From a virus: a stretch of DNA of 24,926 bases. The notes beneath the pieces were generated by a model. It saw only the letters and a program-made list of their open reading frames with translations, had not been told where the DNA came from and searched no databases. The stretch covers positions 1-24,926 of IMG/VR virus record IMGVR_UViG_3300037076_000047. One strand, written 5' to 3'. The position numbers were made by a program, and so were the translations under genes. Positions 1 to 6,950 of this stretch are shown one piece after another; within the stretch, counting starts at the first letter, position 1, and each line of letters starts with the position of its first letter.

Positions 1-39
1 CCACAAGTAATTAGTAAGATGTTTGGAGATACTAAATGA
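1..39 (+). CDS. 3' end of an upstream ORF (partial)
   Basis: Frame 1 is open from the left edge and encodes PQVISKMFGDTK before a TGA stop at 37-39. The stop overlaps the next ATG as ATGA (36-39), the same coupling used by many gene pairs here, which supports this being the genuine end of a preceding gene. Too little is visible to say anything of its function. Confidence 0.5.
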   Translation, partial: PQVISKMFGDTK

Positions 40-344
40 ACACTTTTGAAGAAGAACTAGACAAGATACTCGCCCCATTCGACGATATAGCTTACCGCCC
101 GAACTTCAAGGACTTCGAGGACGCCAAGACCGCTATTAAAGCCGCTACCCTGCGTCACCAAGTCCAGCAACTGAGAGGTATGTGGATTACCGCTCACGAT
201 GTATTCAGAGATAAAAGCACCGAAACAGTCGGCATACAAGAGGCTATCGACGCTATCAGTTGGGCTTATGAGATTACATCAGGCGAAAGAATGGGAGATT
301 GGTTTGGTCAGGATATGAAAGACAACCTAGGAGAGACAAAATGA
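36..344 (+). CDS. hypothetical protein, 102 aa
   Basis: Small soluble protein of unknown function. It begins with an acidic helix-like stretch (MNTFEEELDKILAPFDDIAY) and contains several predicted amphipathic helices, with no membrane segment and no cysteine motif. A GGAG at 25-28 sits seven bases before the ATG, and the start overlaps the stop of the preceding ORF as ATGA. The next gene begins two bases after its stop. It is the first of a string of tightly packed small genes ahead of the terminase unit, a common place for phage accessory genes. I do not recognise the family. Confidence 0.7.
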   Translation: MNTFEEELDKILAPFDDIAYRPNFKDFEDAKTAIKAATLRHQVQQLRGMWITAHDVFRDKSTETVGIQEAIDAISWAYEITSGERMGDWFGQDMKDNLGETK

Positions 345-345
345 A

Positions 346-570
346 ATGAAAAAACTAATGCGTGAACTACACATCAATCACGACACGCTTGAGGTAATCA
401 ATCCTGATGGTACAACCCGACCAATGAACGAAGATGAGGCGTGGCTCTATATCGTCAAGCTTCAATATAAAGTTGAGACTAACCAATTTCGTATTAATAT
501 GATAGTTATTATACTTCTAGCTGTAGTTGTTGGGCTAATACTGAATAACATAGTTAGTAGCTTAAAATGA
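346..570 (+). CDS. small membrane protein, 74 aa
   Basis: A hydrophilic N-terminal half (residues 1-45) is followed by one strongly hydrophobic segment at about residues 50-70 (MIVIILLAVVVGLILNNIVS), then a short polar end. That is the layout of a single-pass inner-membrane protein with a cytoplasmic N-terminal domain. Small one-helix proteins of this type in phages can be holin-like, spanin-like or superinfection-exclusion proteins, but no lysis enzyme is visible nearby, so no role is assigned. Its stop overlaps the next ATG as ATGA at 567-570, which suggests translational coupling. No strong ribosome site precedes it. Confidence 0.7.
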   Translation: MKKLMRELHINHDTLEVINPDGTTRPMNEDEAWLYIVKLQYKVETNQFRINMIVIILLAVVVGLILNNIVSSLK

Positions 571-827
571 ATCTTATACATAAATTAAAGTTTAGGTTCT
601 CGGAACCCTACAGAATACGCATCGGTACAGGGCTCTCCCCAATCCGCAGCAAACGAGAGATGAAAGCCCTGATTAAGTTTTGCAAAGAAGAACTAAAAGA
701 CAAGAAGCACATGAAACTTAACCCAGACCGTAAGGCTGTTTATCTTGATACAATTAGGCTATATGACCTTCAGGGTAGTCAGCTTTATAGCTATATAAAC
801 GAGCATATTGGATACTACTGGAATTAA
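567..827 (+). CDS. hypothetical basic protein, 86 aa
   Basis: Lys/Arg-rich small protein with a basic first half (for example IRSKREMKALIKFCKEELKD) and an aromatic C-terminus ending GYYWN. The charge could fit nucleic-acid binding, but there is no recognisable domain. The start overlaps the upstream stop as ATGA, and the next ORF begins one base after its stop, so it belongs to the same small-gene operon. Family not recognised. Confidence 0.65.
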   Translation: MNLIHKLKFRFSEPYRIRIGTGLSPIRSKREMKALIKFCKEELKDKKHMKLNPDRKAVYLDTIRLYDLQGSQLYSYINEHIGYYWN

Positions 828-828
828 G

Positions 829-954
829 ATGGAAGCACCTAAACTAATAGAACTCCCTCCTGACCGTTCTGAAATAGCTCGTAAGGCTAGGGAGCGAATA
901 CAGAAGCTACTAGCTATTAAAACATTACCTAAGATAGAAAGGACAGAGCGATGA
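829..954 (+). CDS. small basic ORF, 41 aa
   Basis: ATG at 829 opens a 41-codon frame beginning MEAPKLIELPPDRSEIARKA and ending IERTER. It starts one base after the stop of the 86-aa gene, and its TGA (952-954) overlaps the ATG of the following micro-ORF as ATGA. The spacing on both sides matches the coupled packing of the neighbours, which is the main reason to call it. It looks like one or two charged helices. Function unknown. Confidence 0.5.
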   Translation: MEAPKLIELPPDRSEIARKARERIQKLLAIKTLPKIERTER

Positions 955-1004
955 TACTTTGGGTAATACTGATCATAGTTATTTTAATATTGTTTAAGGA
1001 GTGA
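951..1004 (+). CDS. 17-aa transmembrane micro-ORF
   Basis: ATG at 951, overlapping the previous stop as ATGA, encodes MILWVILIIVILILFKE, an almost purely hydrophobic segment with a charged tail, ending at TGA 1002-1004. If translated it would be a single membrane helix. The stop overlaps the -35 hexamer of the terminase promoter. Support is only the ATGA overlap and the clean hydrophobic-then-charged composition; a chance ORF of 17 codons cannot be excluded. Confidence 0.35.
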   Translation: MILWVILIIVILILFKE

Positions 1005-1029
1005 CATTATAAGCACTAACTGTTATAGT
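1001..1029 (+). promoter_or_regulatory. promoter of the terminase unit, apparently leaderless
   Basis: GTGACA at 1001-1006 and TATAGT at 1024-1029 are 17 bases apart, five of six matches to consensus at each box. The terminase small subunit ATG is at 1038, eight bases after the -10 box, so transcription would start 0 to 2 bases before the ATG. No Shine-Dalgarno sequence lies between them. The -35 overlaps the TGA of the 17-aa ORF. Confidence 0.6.
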
Positions 1030-1037
1030 GTGGATAT

Positions 1038-1556
1038 ATGGAAGCTGAAAAACAGAAATACAATTCAGTTGATAAGCCTAAAGTAAATGGTGGCGCACGT
1101 CCTGGAGCTGGACGGCCTAAAGGTGGTATGAATGAATCTACTAAAATTAGAATGGCTGCAAAGCAAGAGTTCCAAAGACGAGTAGTTGCTATGTCAGACC
1201 AGTTGTTCAATGCTCAATATGATTTAGCTATAGGCGAGAAGTTCTTACTTGTTAAGAGAGTCGAAGGCGAAGGTAAGAATCGTAAGACATGGATTGAAAC
1301 AGTTACTAGCCTTGAGACTATAAAAGAATACATTGAAGATGACGGTGAATCACTTAATGATGGTGAAGATTTCTATTATCTCAGTACAAAGCCTGCTAAT
1401 AACATGGCACTCGATAGTTTATTAAATAGGGCATATGGCAAACCAGACGAGAAGCTTACGCTTGATGGTGAAGTTGGACCGCCTGTACGTAAGTTCAGTG
1501 AAAGCGAATTAGATGAACGAATCAGACAGTACTTACGACGATATACCGCTAATTGA
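1038..1556 (+). CDS. terS: terminase small subunit (probable)
   Basis: Probable DNA-recognition subunit of the packaging motor, which binds the packaging site and hands DNA to the large terminase. Residues 18-29 carry GGARPGAGRPKG, a Gly/Arg/Pro-rich, AT-hook-like motif found near the N-terminus of many phage small terminases. The 172-aa length, a charged central region and an acidic/basic C-terminal helix (FSESELDERIRQYLRRY) also fit. It lies immediately before the large terminase and overlaps it by 44 bases in another frame. The start has no ribosome site but a promoter -10 eight bases upstream, consistent with leaderless translation. Small terminases are poorly conserved, so the call rests on the motif and position. 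Confidence 0.8.
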   Translation: MEAEKQKYNSVDKPKVNGGARPGAGRPKGGMNESTKIRMAAKQEFQRRVVAMSDQLFNAQYDLAIGEKFLLVKRVEGEGKNRKTWIETVTSLETIKEYIEDDGESLNDGEDFYYLSTKPANNMALDSLLNRAYGKPDEKLTLDGEVGPPVRKFSESELDERIRQYLRRYTAN

Positions 1557-3144
1557 CCTACTAGATGAAGCCGATCGTAGACTGGCAGCTAAAGACCCTG
1601 TGTTCTTTATTGAGCATTATCTAAAGACATTTGACCCACGCCCTGAAGCATATCCGCATCACTTAGACTTTATACTGTATGATTACCAAATAGATTACGT
1701 GAACGGCTTAGTAGATGCAATACGCACCGGCCATGATATTATGGATGAGAAATCACGAGATATGGGTGCGTCATGGTTAGCCCTTGCGGTACGGTTCTGG
1801 TTCTGGCTATTTGAAGATGGATACCAGGCATTACTTGGCTCACGTAAAGAAGAGTATGTTGACGACAATACACTTGCCTCGTTATATGGGAAGATAGATT
1901 ATTTCATTGAAAACATCAAAGACCCCTTGTTATTACCCGATGGCTTCGATACAAAGAAGCACAGAACGTACATGAAATTAACTAATCCAGTAAACGGTAA
2001 CGTCGTAAAAGGTGAATCAAGCAATAAGAACTTCTCACGCGGTGGTCGCTATAAAGATGTACTATTTGATGAGATAGGCTTTTGGCCTGATGCTAGAGCC
2101 TCATGGACTGCAGCTGGTGACGCGACACGTTGCCGTCATGCTGTTACTACACCACCAGACCAACCCTCATTTGCTAAGACACTTAGGTTTAGTGATAAGG
2201 TAAAGGTTAGAACATGGCACTGGCACTTGCACCCACACAAAGATGACAAATGGTATGAGTATGAAAAGACACGCCGTACTGAAGAAGAAATCCTACACGA
2301 GCTAGATATTAGTTGGGAGTATTCAAGCACCGGTCGCCCTTACCCTGAGATTGCTAAAGTCCCATTTGAGCAGAACGGTTACGATGAAGAGATGCCGCTA
2401 TATGTATCAATCGACTTAGGGCTTGATGCGGTGGCACTTGGCTACTGGCAACCGATTAAAAACAGTGAGTGGATAAATCTGCTTGATGCACACGAAGAGA
2501 CTGACCACATTATTGAGTGGTACTTCCCATTCTTCGGGCTACAGGACTGTATAAACGTTCCAGAGTGTCCGTATTGTGGTAAACAGCATAACTTCGACTA
2601 CAATGAGAAACAGTTAGACTTTATGCGTAAGACTAGTAAATGGCGTAAGGACGTATTCTTCGGCGACCCGTCGGGTAAGCAGCGACATATTGAATCAGGT
2701 GTTAGCCCATATGCAATCCTTGAAGAGCATGGCATTGACGTACAGGTGAACGATCAAGAGAATGACTGGGTACATCGCCGCGACGCTACTAGACGATTAT
2801 TCACTCACCTAACAGTTAATGATACAGATGGTACGCGCTGGTGGGCTGAGGCAATTAAGAACGCTCATTATCCTAAACGAGAAGAGACAAGCCAAGCCGT
2901 TACGCCTATTACTAAACCAGTACACGACTGGACATCACACCATAGGACACAAACAGAGTTCTTTAGCGTAAACTACAAAGGAGAATATGACGCAGGGCTT
3001 GGGTTTGTATCACCTAATGCACCAGGTAAAGATAAAACTAAGGTTGAGTGGGAAGGTCAAGACGACGGCACGATACAAGGTACAGGCATAGATATACAAA
3101 GTTTAATCACCGGTAGTGGTGATAGGGATTGGAGAAGCATGTAA
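1513..3144 (+). CDS. terL: terminase large subunit (packaging ATPase and nuclease)
   Basis: Motor protein that uses ATP to drive DNA into the procapsid through the portal and cuts the concatemer. The ATPase domain shows a terminase-type Walker A, KSRDMGAS at 80-87, and a Walker B, VLFDE at 183-187. The C-terminal RNase H-like nuclease shows Asp301 in VSIDLGLD and Asp385 in VFFGDPSG, with a late HDW motif at 471-473 as candidate third acid. Residues 346-359 (C-x5-C-x2-C-x3-H, within CPYCGKQH) look like a small zinc-binding insertion in the nuclease domain. At 543 aa the length is normal. The ATG lies inside terS, 44 bases before its stop, with no clear ribosome site, so translation probably depends on terS. 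Confidence 0.93.
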   Translation: MNESDSTYDDIPLIDLLDEADRRLAAKDPVFFIEHYLKTFDPRPEAYPHHLDFILYDYQIDYVNGLVDAIRTGHDIMDEKSRDMGASWLALAVRFWFWLFEDGYQALLGSRKEEYVDDNTLASLYGKIDYFIENIKDPLLLPDGFDTKKHRTYMKLTNPVNGNVVKGESSNKNFSRGGRYKDVLFDEIGFWPDARASWTAAGDATRCRHAVTTPPDQPSFAKTLRFSDKVKVRTWHWHLHPHKDDKWYEYEKTRRTEEEILHELDISWEYSSTGRPYPEIAKVPFEQNGYDEEMPLYVSIDLGLDAVALGYWQPIKNSEWINLLDAHEETDHIIEWYFPFFGLQDCINVPECPYCGKQHNFDYNEKQLDFMRKTSKWRKDVFFGDPSGKQRHIESGVSPYAILEEHGIDVQVNDQENDWVHRRDATRRLFTHLTVNDTDGTRWWAEAIKNAHYPKREETSQAVTPITKPVHDWTSHHRTQTEFFSVNYKGEYDAGLGFVSPNAPGKDKTKVEWEGQDDGTIQGTGIDIQSLITGSGDRDWRSM

Positions 3145-3362
3145 TGTGGCAGTGGGTAATAATCTTAAACAAAAATAATCTTCCTAATGCAGTACCGTAC
3201 TTCTGCATGAGATGTAAGTCTAGGCTGTTCCATTTGAACCGTGATGTTATCGCTGTCTTTCAGGGCGAAGGTTATCCTGAAAAGGAAATCCCACGTAATA
3301 TGGGTATGGTTGAAATCAAGTGTCATGGCTGTGAAAGTAAATACACTTTTTATTATCAATAG
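3144..3362 (+). CDS. small zinc-ribbon protein, 72 aa
   Basis: Two CxxC pairs, C21-C24 (CMRC) and C60-C63 (CHGC), about 35 residues apart indicate a zinc ribbon or rubredoxin-like knuckle. Start chosen at ATG 3144, which overlaps the terL stop as TAATG and has GGAG at 3131-3134 nine bases upstream; an in-frame TTG at 3129 is possible but lacks a ribosome site. Small zinc-ribbon proteins next to terminases are seen in other phages, without a settled function. It could be a terminase accessory factor (terL itself has a zinc-like cluster), but that is inference from position only. Confidence 0.7.
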   Translation: MWQWVIILNKNNLPNAVPYFCMRCKSRLFHLNRDVIAVFQGEGYPEKEIPRNMGMVEIKCHGCESKYTFYYQ

Positions 3363-3366
3363 TTAG

Positions 3367-3375
3367 TGCTACAAT
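3367..3375 (+). promoter_or_regulatory. extended -10 promoter for portal/scaffold unit
   Basis: TGC followed by TACAAT (3370-3375) is an extended -10 element; the -35 region is only T-rich. It lies directly after the zinc-ribbon gene. Seven bases further on comes the AAGG box that also follows four other promoters in the window. Confidence 0.5.
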
Positions 3376-3390
3376 ATGCTTAAAGGCAAA

Positions 3391-3426
3391 GAGCCGCATT
3401 AGTTTGCGGTTCTTATTTATAAGGAG
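3391..3426 (+). promoter_or_regulatory. leader hairpin and AAGGAG site before the portal gene
   Basis: GAGCCGCA (3391-3398) pairs with TGCGGTTC (3405-3412) around a six-base loop, with one G-U pair; a U-rich stretch (TTATTTAT) and AAGGAG (3421-3426) follow. This is the first of five similar leaders. The U stretch is interrupted, so it is a weaker terminator than the copies at 6897 and 19080. Confidence 0.6.
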
Positions 3427-3507
3427 TTAAAAGCCATCAATCCTCAACTATTCAGCCAACCACAATCGGATTACAACCTAGACGACCTATCTAACAAAGA
3501 TGGAGAG

Positions 3508-5685
3508 ATGTATCAGCTCCCTGCCATATCGCTAGAGCTTAAAGACGAATATATCATCAAGAATCTGCATCAAGTTATTGAAGATTCCAAAGACTACTAC
3601 AACGACATCAATCACTTTAACCTCAAGAACAAGCGATTAAAGAATGCTCAGATGCTACAAGGCAATCACCTTGCCGAGAATAAGCTATATCGCCACCAGA
3701 CACCATTCATTGATAACGAAATCTTTGTCGGCATTGATTCAATCCTCGCCTATGTTTGCGCCCAGACCCCACGAGCTGAGGTCTATCCTGCTAGTGATAA
3801 GAAAGACAGTATCGTCCTAGCTCAGAACCTAGAGAAGTATATGCTAGCTCACTCCGAGAAGTTTGAACTACCACGCAAGATGGAAGGTGCGGTCTATAAC
3901 CTAATTGGTAAGTATGTCGGACTATTGAAACTACGATGGGACCCTTTGCATGGTGAACACGGCGAGATTGTACCCGAGGTAGTTGACCCTAACCACGTTA
4001 TTATTGATAAGAATGCCAAGCTTGGCGAGAACCCACGCTTTATTTGTCATGTTCTAAAGGATAGTGTTGAGGGCTTAATTGCTAAGTTCCCAGATAAAGA
4101 AGAGGCTATCTTGCAGCACTTCACCATTAAGCGTAAAGGCTCACGTAATATGAGTGCTGAGATTGCTTACCGTGAAGTCTGGTTTACATGGTACAAAGAT
4201 AACAAGCCAGAAGAGGCTGTTGCTTGGTATGTTGATAACCTAGTCCTAGATAAATCTGAGAACCCTAACTGGTTATATGGTGACGAGGGTGAGAACTTCC
4301 TTGACTCACCGATGAAGCCATTTATTCCATTCAACCTTACAAATGATGGTTCACACTGGCTTGATCGCTCCAATGCGCTCGACCAAGCTATCCCACAGCA
4401 AGACATTTTGAATAAGCTCGGTCGTCAGGTGCTAGACAACTTGGCAACTGCTAACGGCTTTAAGGTTATTGATTCCCACGCTATGACCAAAGACGATGCA
4501 CAGAACTTTACCGGCGACCCTAATCAGTTATTACTTGTAAAGACTAAGCCTAATCAGAATGTTAGCGATGTTGTTGCCCAACTTACACCACAGATTGTTT
4601 CAAGTGAGCTTATCGCACAACTAGCCTCAACTAAGCAGACGATTCACGGCATACTTGGTACACCTACGCAGTTTACTGGTAGCGATGAGGGCGAGACTGA
4701 AACCGCATCAGAGGCTATGATGATTAAAAACCAAGCTTCCGGTCGTCAGGATAAGATTGTTCGCGCCGTTGATTATGCGATGGACCGATACTTCAAGTTC
4801 CTAGCTCAGATGATTACTGTTTGGTACACCGAGAAGCACTACGCCACTATCAACGGTGGTGATGGTAAGTTCGACTTCATCGAGATGCACAAAGATAAGA
4901 TTGAAAAGGGCATGAGCGTCCGAGTACAGTCTGGTACTACGTTGCCGTTTGATAAGACCCGTCAAGAATCTGTTGGCTTAAACCTTGCTAAGATGGGACT
5001 ACTCAGCCCTTATGATGTTTACAAGCTCCTACACATGGAGAACCCACAGAAACTATACGATAACTTTATGAAGTGGAAGTCAGACCCTACCCAACTTGCT
5101 ATGGACATATCAGGCGACGACGCCAATACTGATGCGGTTGTTGACTGGACTGAGCTTATTGCAGGACGCGCACCCGAAGACCGTGATGACCCAACCCATG
5201 ATTACATTGAACAGATGCGTAAACTGCTTATCACTGATGAGTTCCGTGATGCTAAGCCAAAGATTCAGTCGGCTATCATTAAGTTTATTAACAAGGCCGT
5301 TGATTCACTTGAACTACGCACCGAACTAGACGAAGCCTCAAAAGCGCCTGAACAGCCACAGCCACTACCACAACAAGTTCTAGCGACTGGTGTTCAACAA
5401 ATACAGCCACAGATGCCTGGTATGATGCCACCTATGCCTATGGGCGCACCACAGGGTATGCCTCAAGCCCCAGGAATGCCACAATCACCTATGATGCCAC
5501 AGCAAATGCCTCAGATGCCACCAGCCTCACCAATGCAATCAATCATGCAACAAGGGCCAGTTCCAGGCGTACCACCAACTGTAGGCCAAACAGCCCCAGG
5601 CGAGATGCCTCAAGGACCAATGCCAATGGGCGGTGGACAACCACAGGTAAATCTAGCTAATCCAAATCAGTTACCAGGTGTATAA
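3508..5685 (+). CDS. portal protein (probable)
   Basis: Twelve copies of a portal form the ring at one capsid vertex through which DNA enters and leaves. Evidence is the position straight after the terminase and before the scaffold and capsid genes, the 725-aa length (within the range of podovirus portals), and a mixed alpha/beta body with a portal-like stretch TASEAMMIKNQASGRQDKIVR followed by long helices. Residues 612-725 are an extraordinary Met/Pro/Gln/Gly-rich tail. The first ATG (3508) has only a GGAG two bases away, too close. The strong AAGGAG of the leader is at 3421-3426, and the frame is open from 3403, so translation may begin upstream, possibly at ATC 3436, adding 24 residues. 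Confidence 0.82.
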   Translation: MYQLPAISLELKDEYIIKNLHQVIEDSKDYYNDINHFNLKNKRLKNAQMLQGNHLAENKLYRHQTPFIDNEIFVGIDSILAYVCAQTPRAEVYPASDKKDSIVLAQNLEKYMLAHSEKFELPRKMEGAVYNLIGKYVGLLKLRWDPLHGEHGEIVPEVVDPNHVIIDKNAKLGENPRFICHVLKDSVEGLIAKFPDKEEAILQHFTIKRKGSRNMSAEIAYREVWFTWYKDNKPEEAVAWYVDNLVLDKSENPNWLYGDEGENFLDSPMKPFIPFNLTNDGSHWLDRSNALDQAIPQQDILNKLGRQVLDNLATANGFKVIDSHAMTKDDAQNFTGDPNQLLLVKTKPNQNVSDVVAQLTPQIVSSELIAQLASTKQTIHGILGTPTQFTGSDEGETETASEAMMIKNQASGRQDKIVRAVDYAMDRYFKFLAQMITVWYTEKHYATINGGDGKFDFIEMHKDKIEKGMSVRVQSGTTLPFDKTRQESVGLNLAKMGLLSPYDVYKLLHMENPQKLYDNFMKWKSDPTQLAMDISGDDANTDAVVDWTELIAGRAPEDRDDPTHDYIEQMRKLLITDEFRDAKPKIQSAIIKFINKAVDSLELRTELDEASKAPEQPQPLPQQVLATGVQQIQPQMPGMMPPMPMGAPQGMPQAPGMPQSPMMPQQMPQMPPASPMQSIMQQGPVPGVPPTVGQTAPGEMPQGPMPMGGGQPQVNLANPNQLPGV

Positions 5686-5704
5686 TAAGTAACAAGGAGA
5701 CAAC

Positions 5705-6682
5705 ATGAAACCAGAAGAAGCAACTGTAATACCAGAGGCAGTAATCGAAGGTGACCCTAAAGTCGAACCAGCTAAAGAGGATAAACGAACAGTTAAAATT
5801 GATAGCCGTCGCTCACTAAGCGGCCAAGTCGATAAGTTCCTAAAGGCAGTACCCGAAGAGGTTAAGCCCGAAGAGCCAGTTAAGGAAGATGTCAAGCCTG
5901 TAGCTAAAGAAGTTGAAGCACCAGCCGAAGTCGAAGCACCCGAAGAGGTCGAGCTTGAAGATATTCCCGAAGAGACTAAGCAAGAACCACTACCTGAGGG
6001 GAAAAAGTATATTGTTGATAACCTGCCTAATATTCAGGTCATGGGACATCAAGGCGAAAACCCAGACAAGGTATTTAATGTTAAACTCCTAGAAGAACTA
6101 CCAGATGACTTTGAGTTTGCATCGAAGCGAGCTGAACTTGCTTTTAATGCTGCACTATCTGCTCAAGAGATTAACGCCCGTGACTTACTAACTAAGTATC
6201 GCCAAGAAGAATCACAGCGATCACAACGTGACTTCGAGGCTTTAGAGGCTGTCGATATTCAAAACGACGTTACTTCGCTACAAAAGCAAGGTATTCTCCC
6301 TAAGTTCAAATACGCCGTAAACGACCCACGCTTTAATGAAGACCCAGCCGTTCAAGAATCTAATAAGATTTATGCCTTTTATCAGAAAATTAATAGCGAC
6401 TACTTCAATAAATACCAGAACTCTGGTCGTATGTACCGAGTTAGCTATGAAGATGCAGCATTTAGATACTACGCACTTAATCCAAAGGAAGCCCCCAAAG
6501 AGGTTAAGGAAGCCATTAAAGAAGCTGACAAACCTAAGTCACCTAATCAAGTCCAGCGCGAGAAGGTTGCTACTCAAGTAAGCGCACCATCTGGTGCATC
6601 AACCGAAGGCCGACCACGCCCAATGCGAGCCGGTACATCACTCCAAAACGTATATCAAATGTATAAAAGAGGACAGATTTAA
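5705..6682 (+). CDS. scaffolding protein (probable)
   Basis: Likely capsid assembly scaffold, which co-assembles with the major capsid protein and leaves or is degraded before DNA packaging. It sits between portal and capsid genes, the standard position. Residues 1-105 are a low-complexity Glu/Pro/Val/Lys region (for example EAPAEVEAPEEVELEDIPEE), the middle is helical and charged, and the C-terminus is basic and Pro/Arg-containing (EGRPRPMRAG), as in scaffolds that contact capsid protein through a basic tail. AAGGAG at 5694-5699 precedes the ATG. No protease gene is visible between portal and capsid. Scaffolds diverge quickly, so this is position plus composition. Confidence 0.65.
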   Translation: MKPEEATVIPEAVIEGDPKVEPAKEDKRTVKIDSRRSLSGQVDKFLKAVPEEVKPEEPVKEDVKPVAKEVEAPAEVEAPEEVELEDIPEETKQEPLPEGKKYIVDNLPNIQVMGHQGENPDKVFNVKLLEELPDDFEFASKRAELAFNAALSAQEINARDLLTKYRQEESQRSQRDFEALEAVDIQNDVTSLQKQGILPKFKYAVNDPRFNEDPAVQESNKIYAFYQKINSDYFNKYQNSGRMYRVSYEDAAFRYYALNPKEAPKEVKEAIKEADKPKSPNQVQREKVATQVSAPSGASTEGRPRPMRAGTSLQNVYQMYKRGQI

Positions 6683-6852
6683 TGGAAAACTTCGTATCAC
6701 TGTTCATTGCAACTCTTGAGCATCTTAAACTTGTAACCGAAAAAGAAGCCGAGAAGATTGATAAAGAACTTCGCAACTCAACCATTCCTGGCACTTACAA
6801 AGAAGCTAAGATTGTTATTAAAGACATCTTTGATAAGGTTCAGAATAAATAG
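6682..6852 (+). CDS. small charged protein, 56 aa
   Basis: ATG at 6682 overlaps the scaffold stop as TAATG, and the frame runs to TAG 6850-6852. The product starts MENFVSLFIATLEHLKLVTE and continues as an alternating Lys/Glu helical peptide. It is the last ORF of the portal/scaffold unit, directly before the capsid promoter. A weak GAGG lies at 6669-6672. The overlap and compact fit support it being real; function unknown. Confidence 0.6.
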   Translation: MENFVSLFIATLEHLKLVTEKEAEKIDKELRNSTIPGTYKEAKIVIKDIFDKVQNK

Positions 6853-6882
6853 TTGACATCGATATAATAATTGGTGTATTAT
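6853..6882 (+). promoter_or_regulatory. strong promoter of the major capsid unit
   Basis: A perfect TTGACA at 6853-6858 is followed 18 bases later by TATTAT at 6877-6882, immediately preceded by TG. The stop of the upstream gene touches the -35. This is the best -35 in the window, fitting the high demand for capsid protein. A second TATAAT at 6863-6868 is part of the inverted repeat described separately. Confidence 0.75.
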
Positions 6883-6885
6883 ATC
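6861..6885. repeat. perfect 9-bp inverted repeat over the capsid promoter (operator candidate)
   Basis: GATATAATA (6861-6869) and TATTATATC (6877-6885) are exact reverse complements separated by seven bases. The repeat fills the promoter spacer and the -10 box, so a dimeric protein bound here would block RNA polymerase. Because both arms are AT-rich and contain -10-like sequence, a chance or bidirectional-promoter origin is also possible. Confidence 0.55.
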
Positions 6886-6896
6886 GTTATAAAAGG

Positions 6897-6927
6897 TAAC
6901 AGAGCCGCACGGCCCTGTTATTTTTTT
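6897..6927 (+). terminator. terminator-like hairpin in the capsid mRNA leader
   Basis: TAACAG/CTGTTA and GCC/GGC form a two-part stem (6897-6920) with an A-C mismatch and a GCAC loop, followed by seven T residues (6921-6927). Structurally this is a canonical intrinsic terminator, yet it lies downstream of the capsid promoter and upstream of the ATG at 6951. It could end transcription from the portal unit, attenuate the capsid promoter, or protect the capsid mRNA. Confidence 0.7.
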
Positions 6928-6950
6928 AGCATTAAAATAAGGAGACATTT

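Noticed and set aside
3129-3143. TTG start for the zinc-ribbon gene
   Set aside because: GGAG at 3131-3134 lies after this codon but is correctly spaced for ATG 3144, which also overlaps the terL stop.
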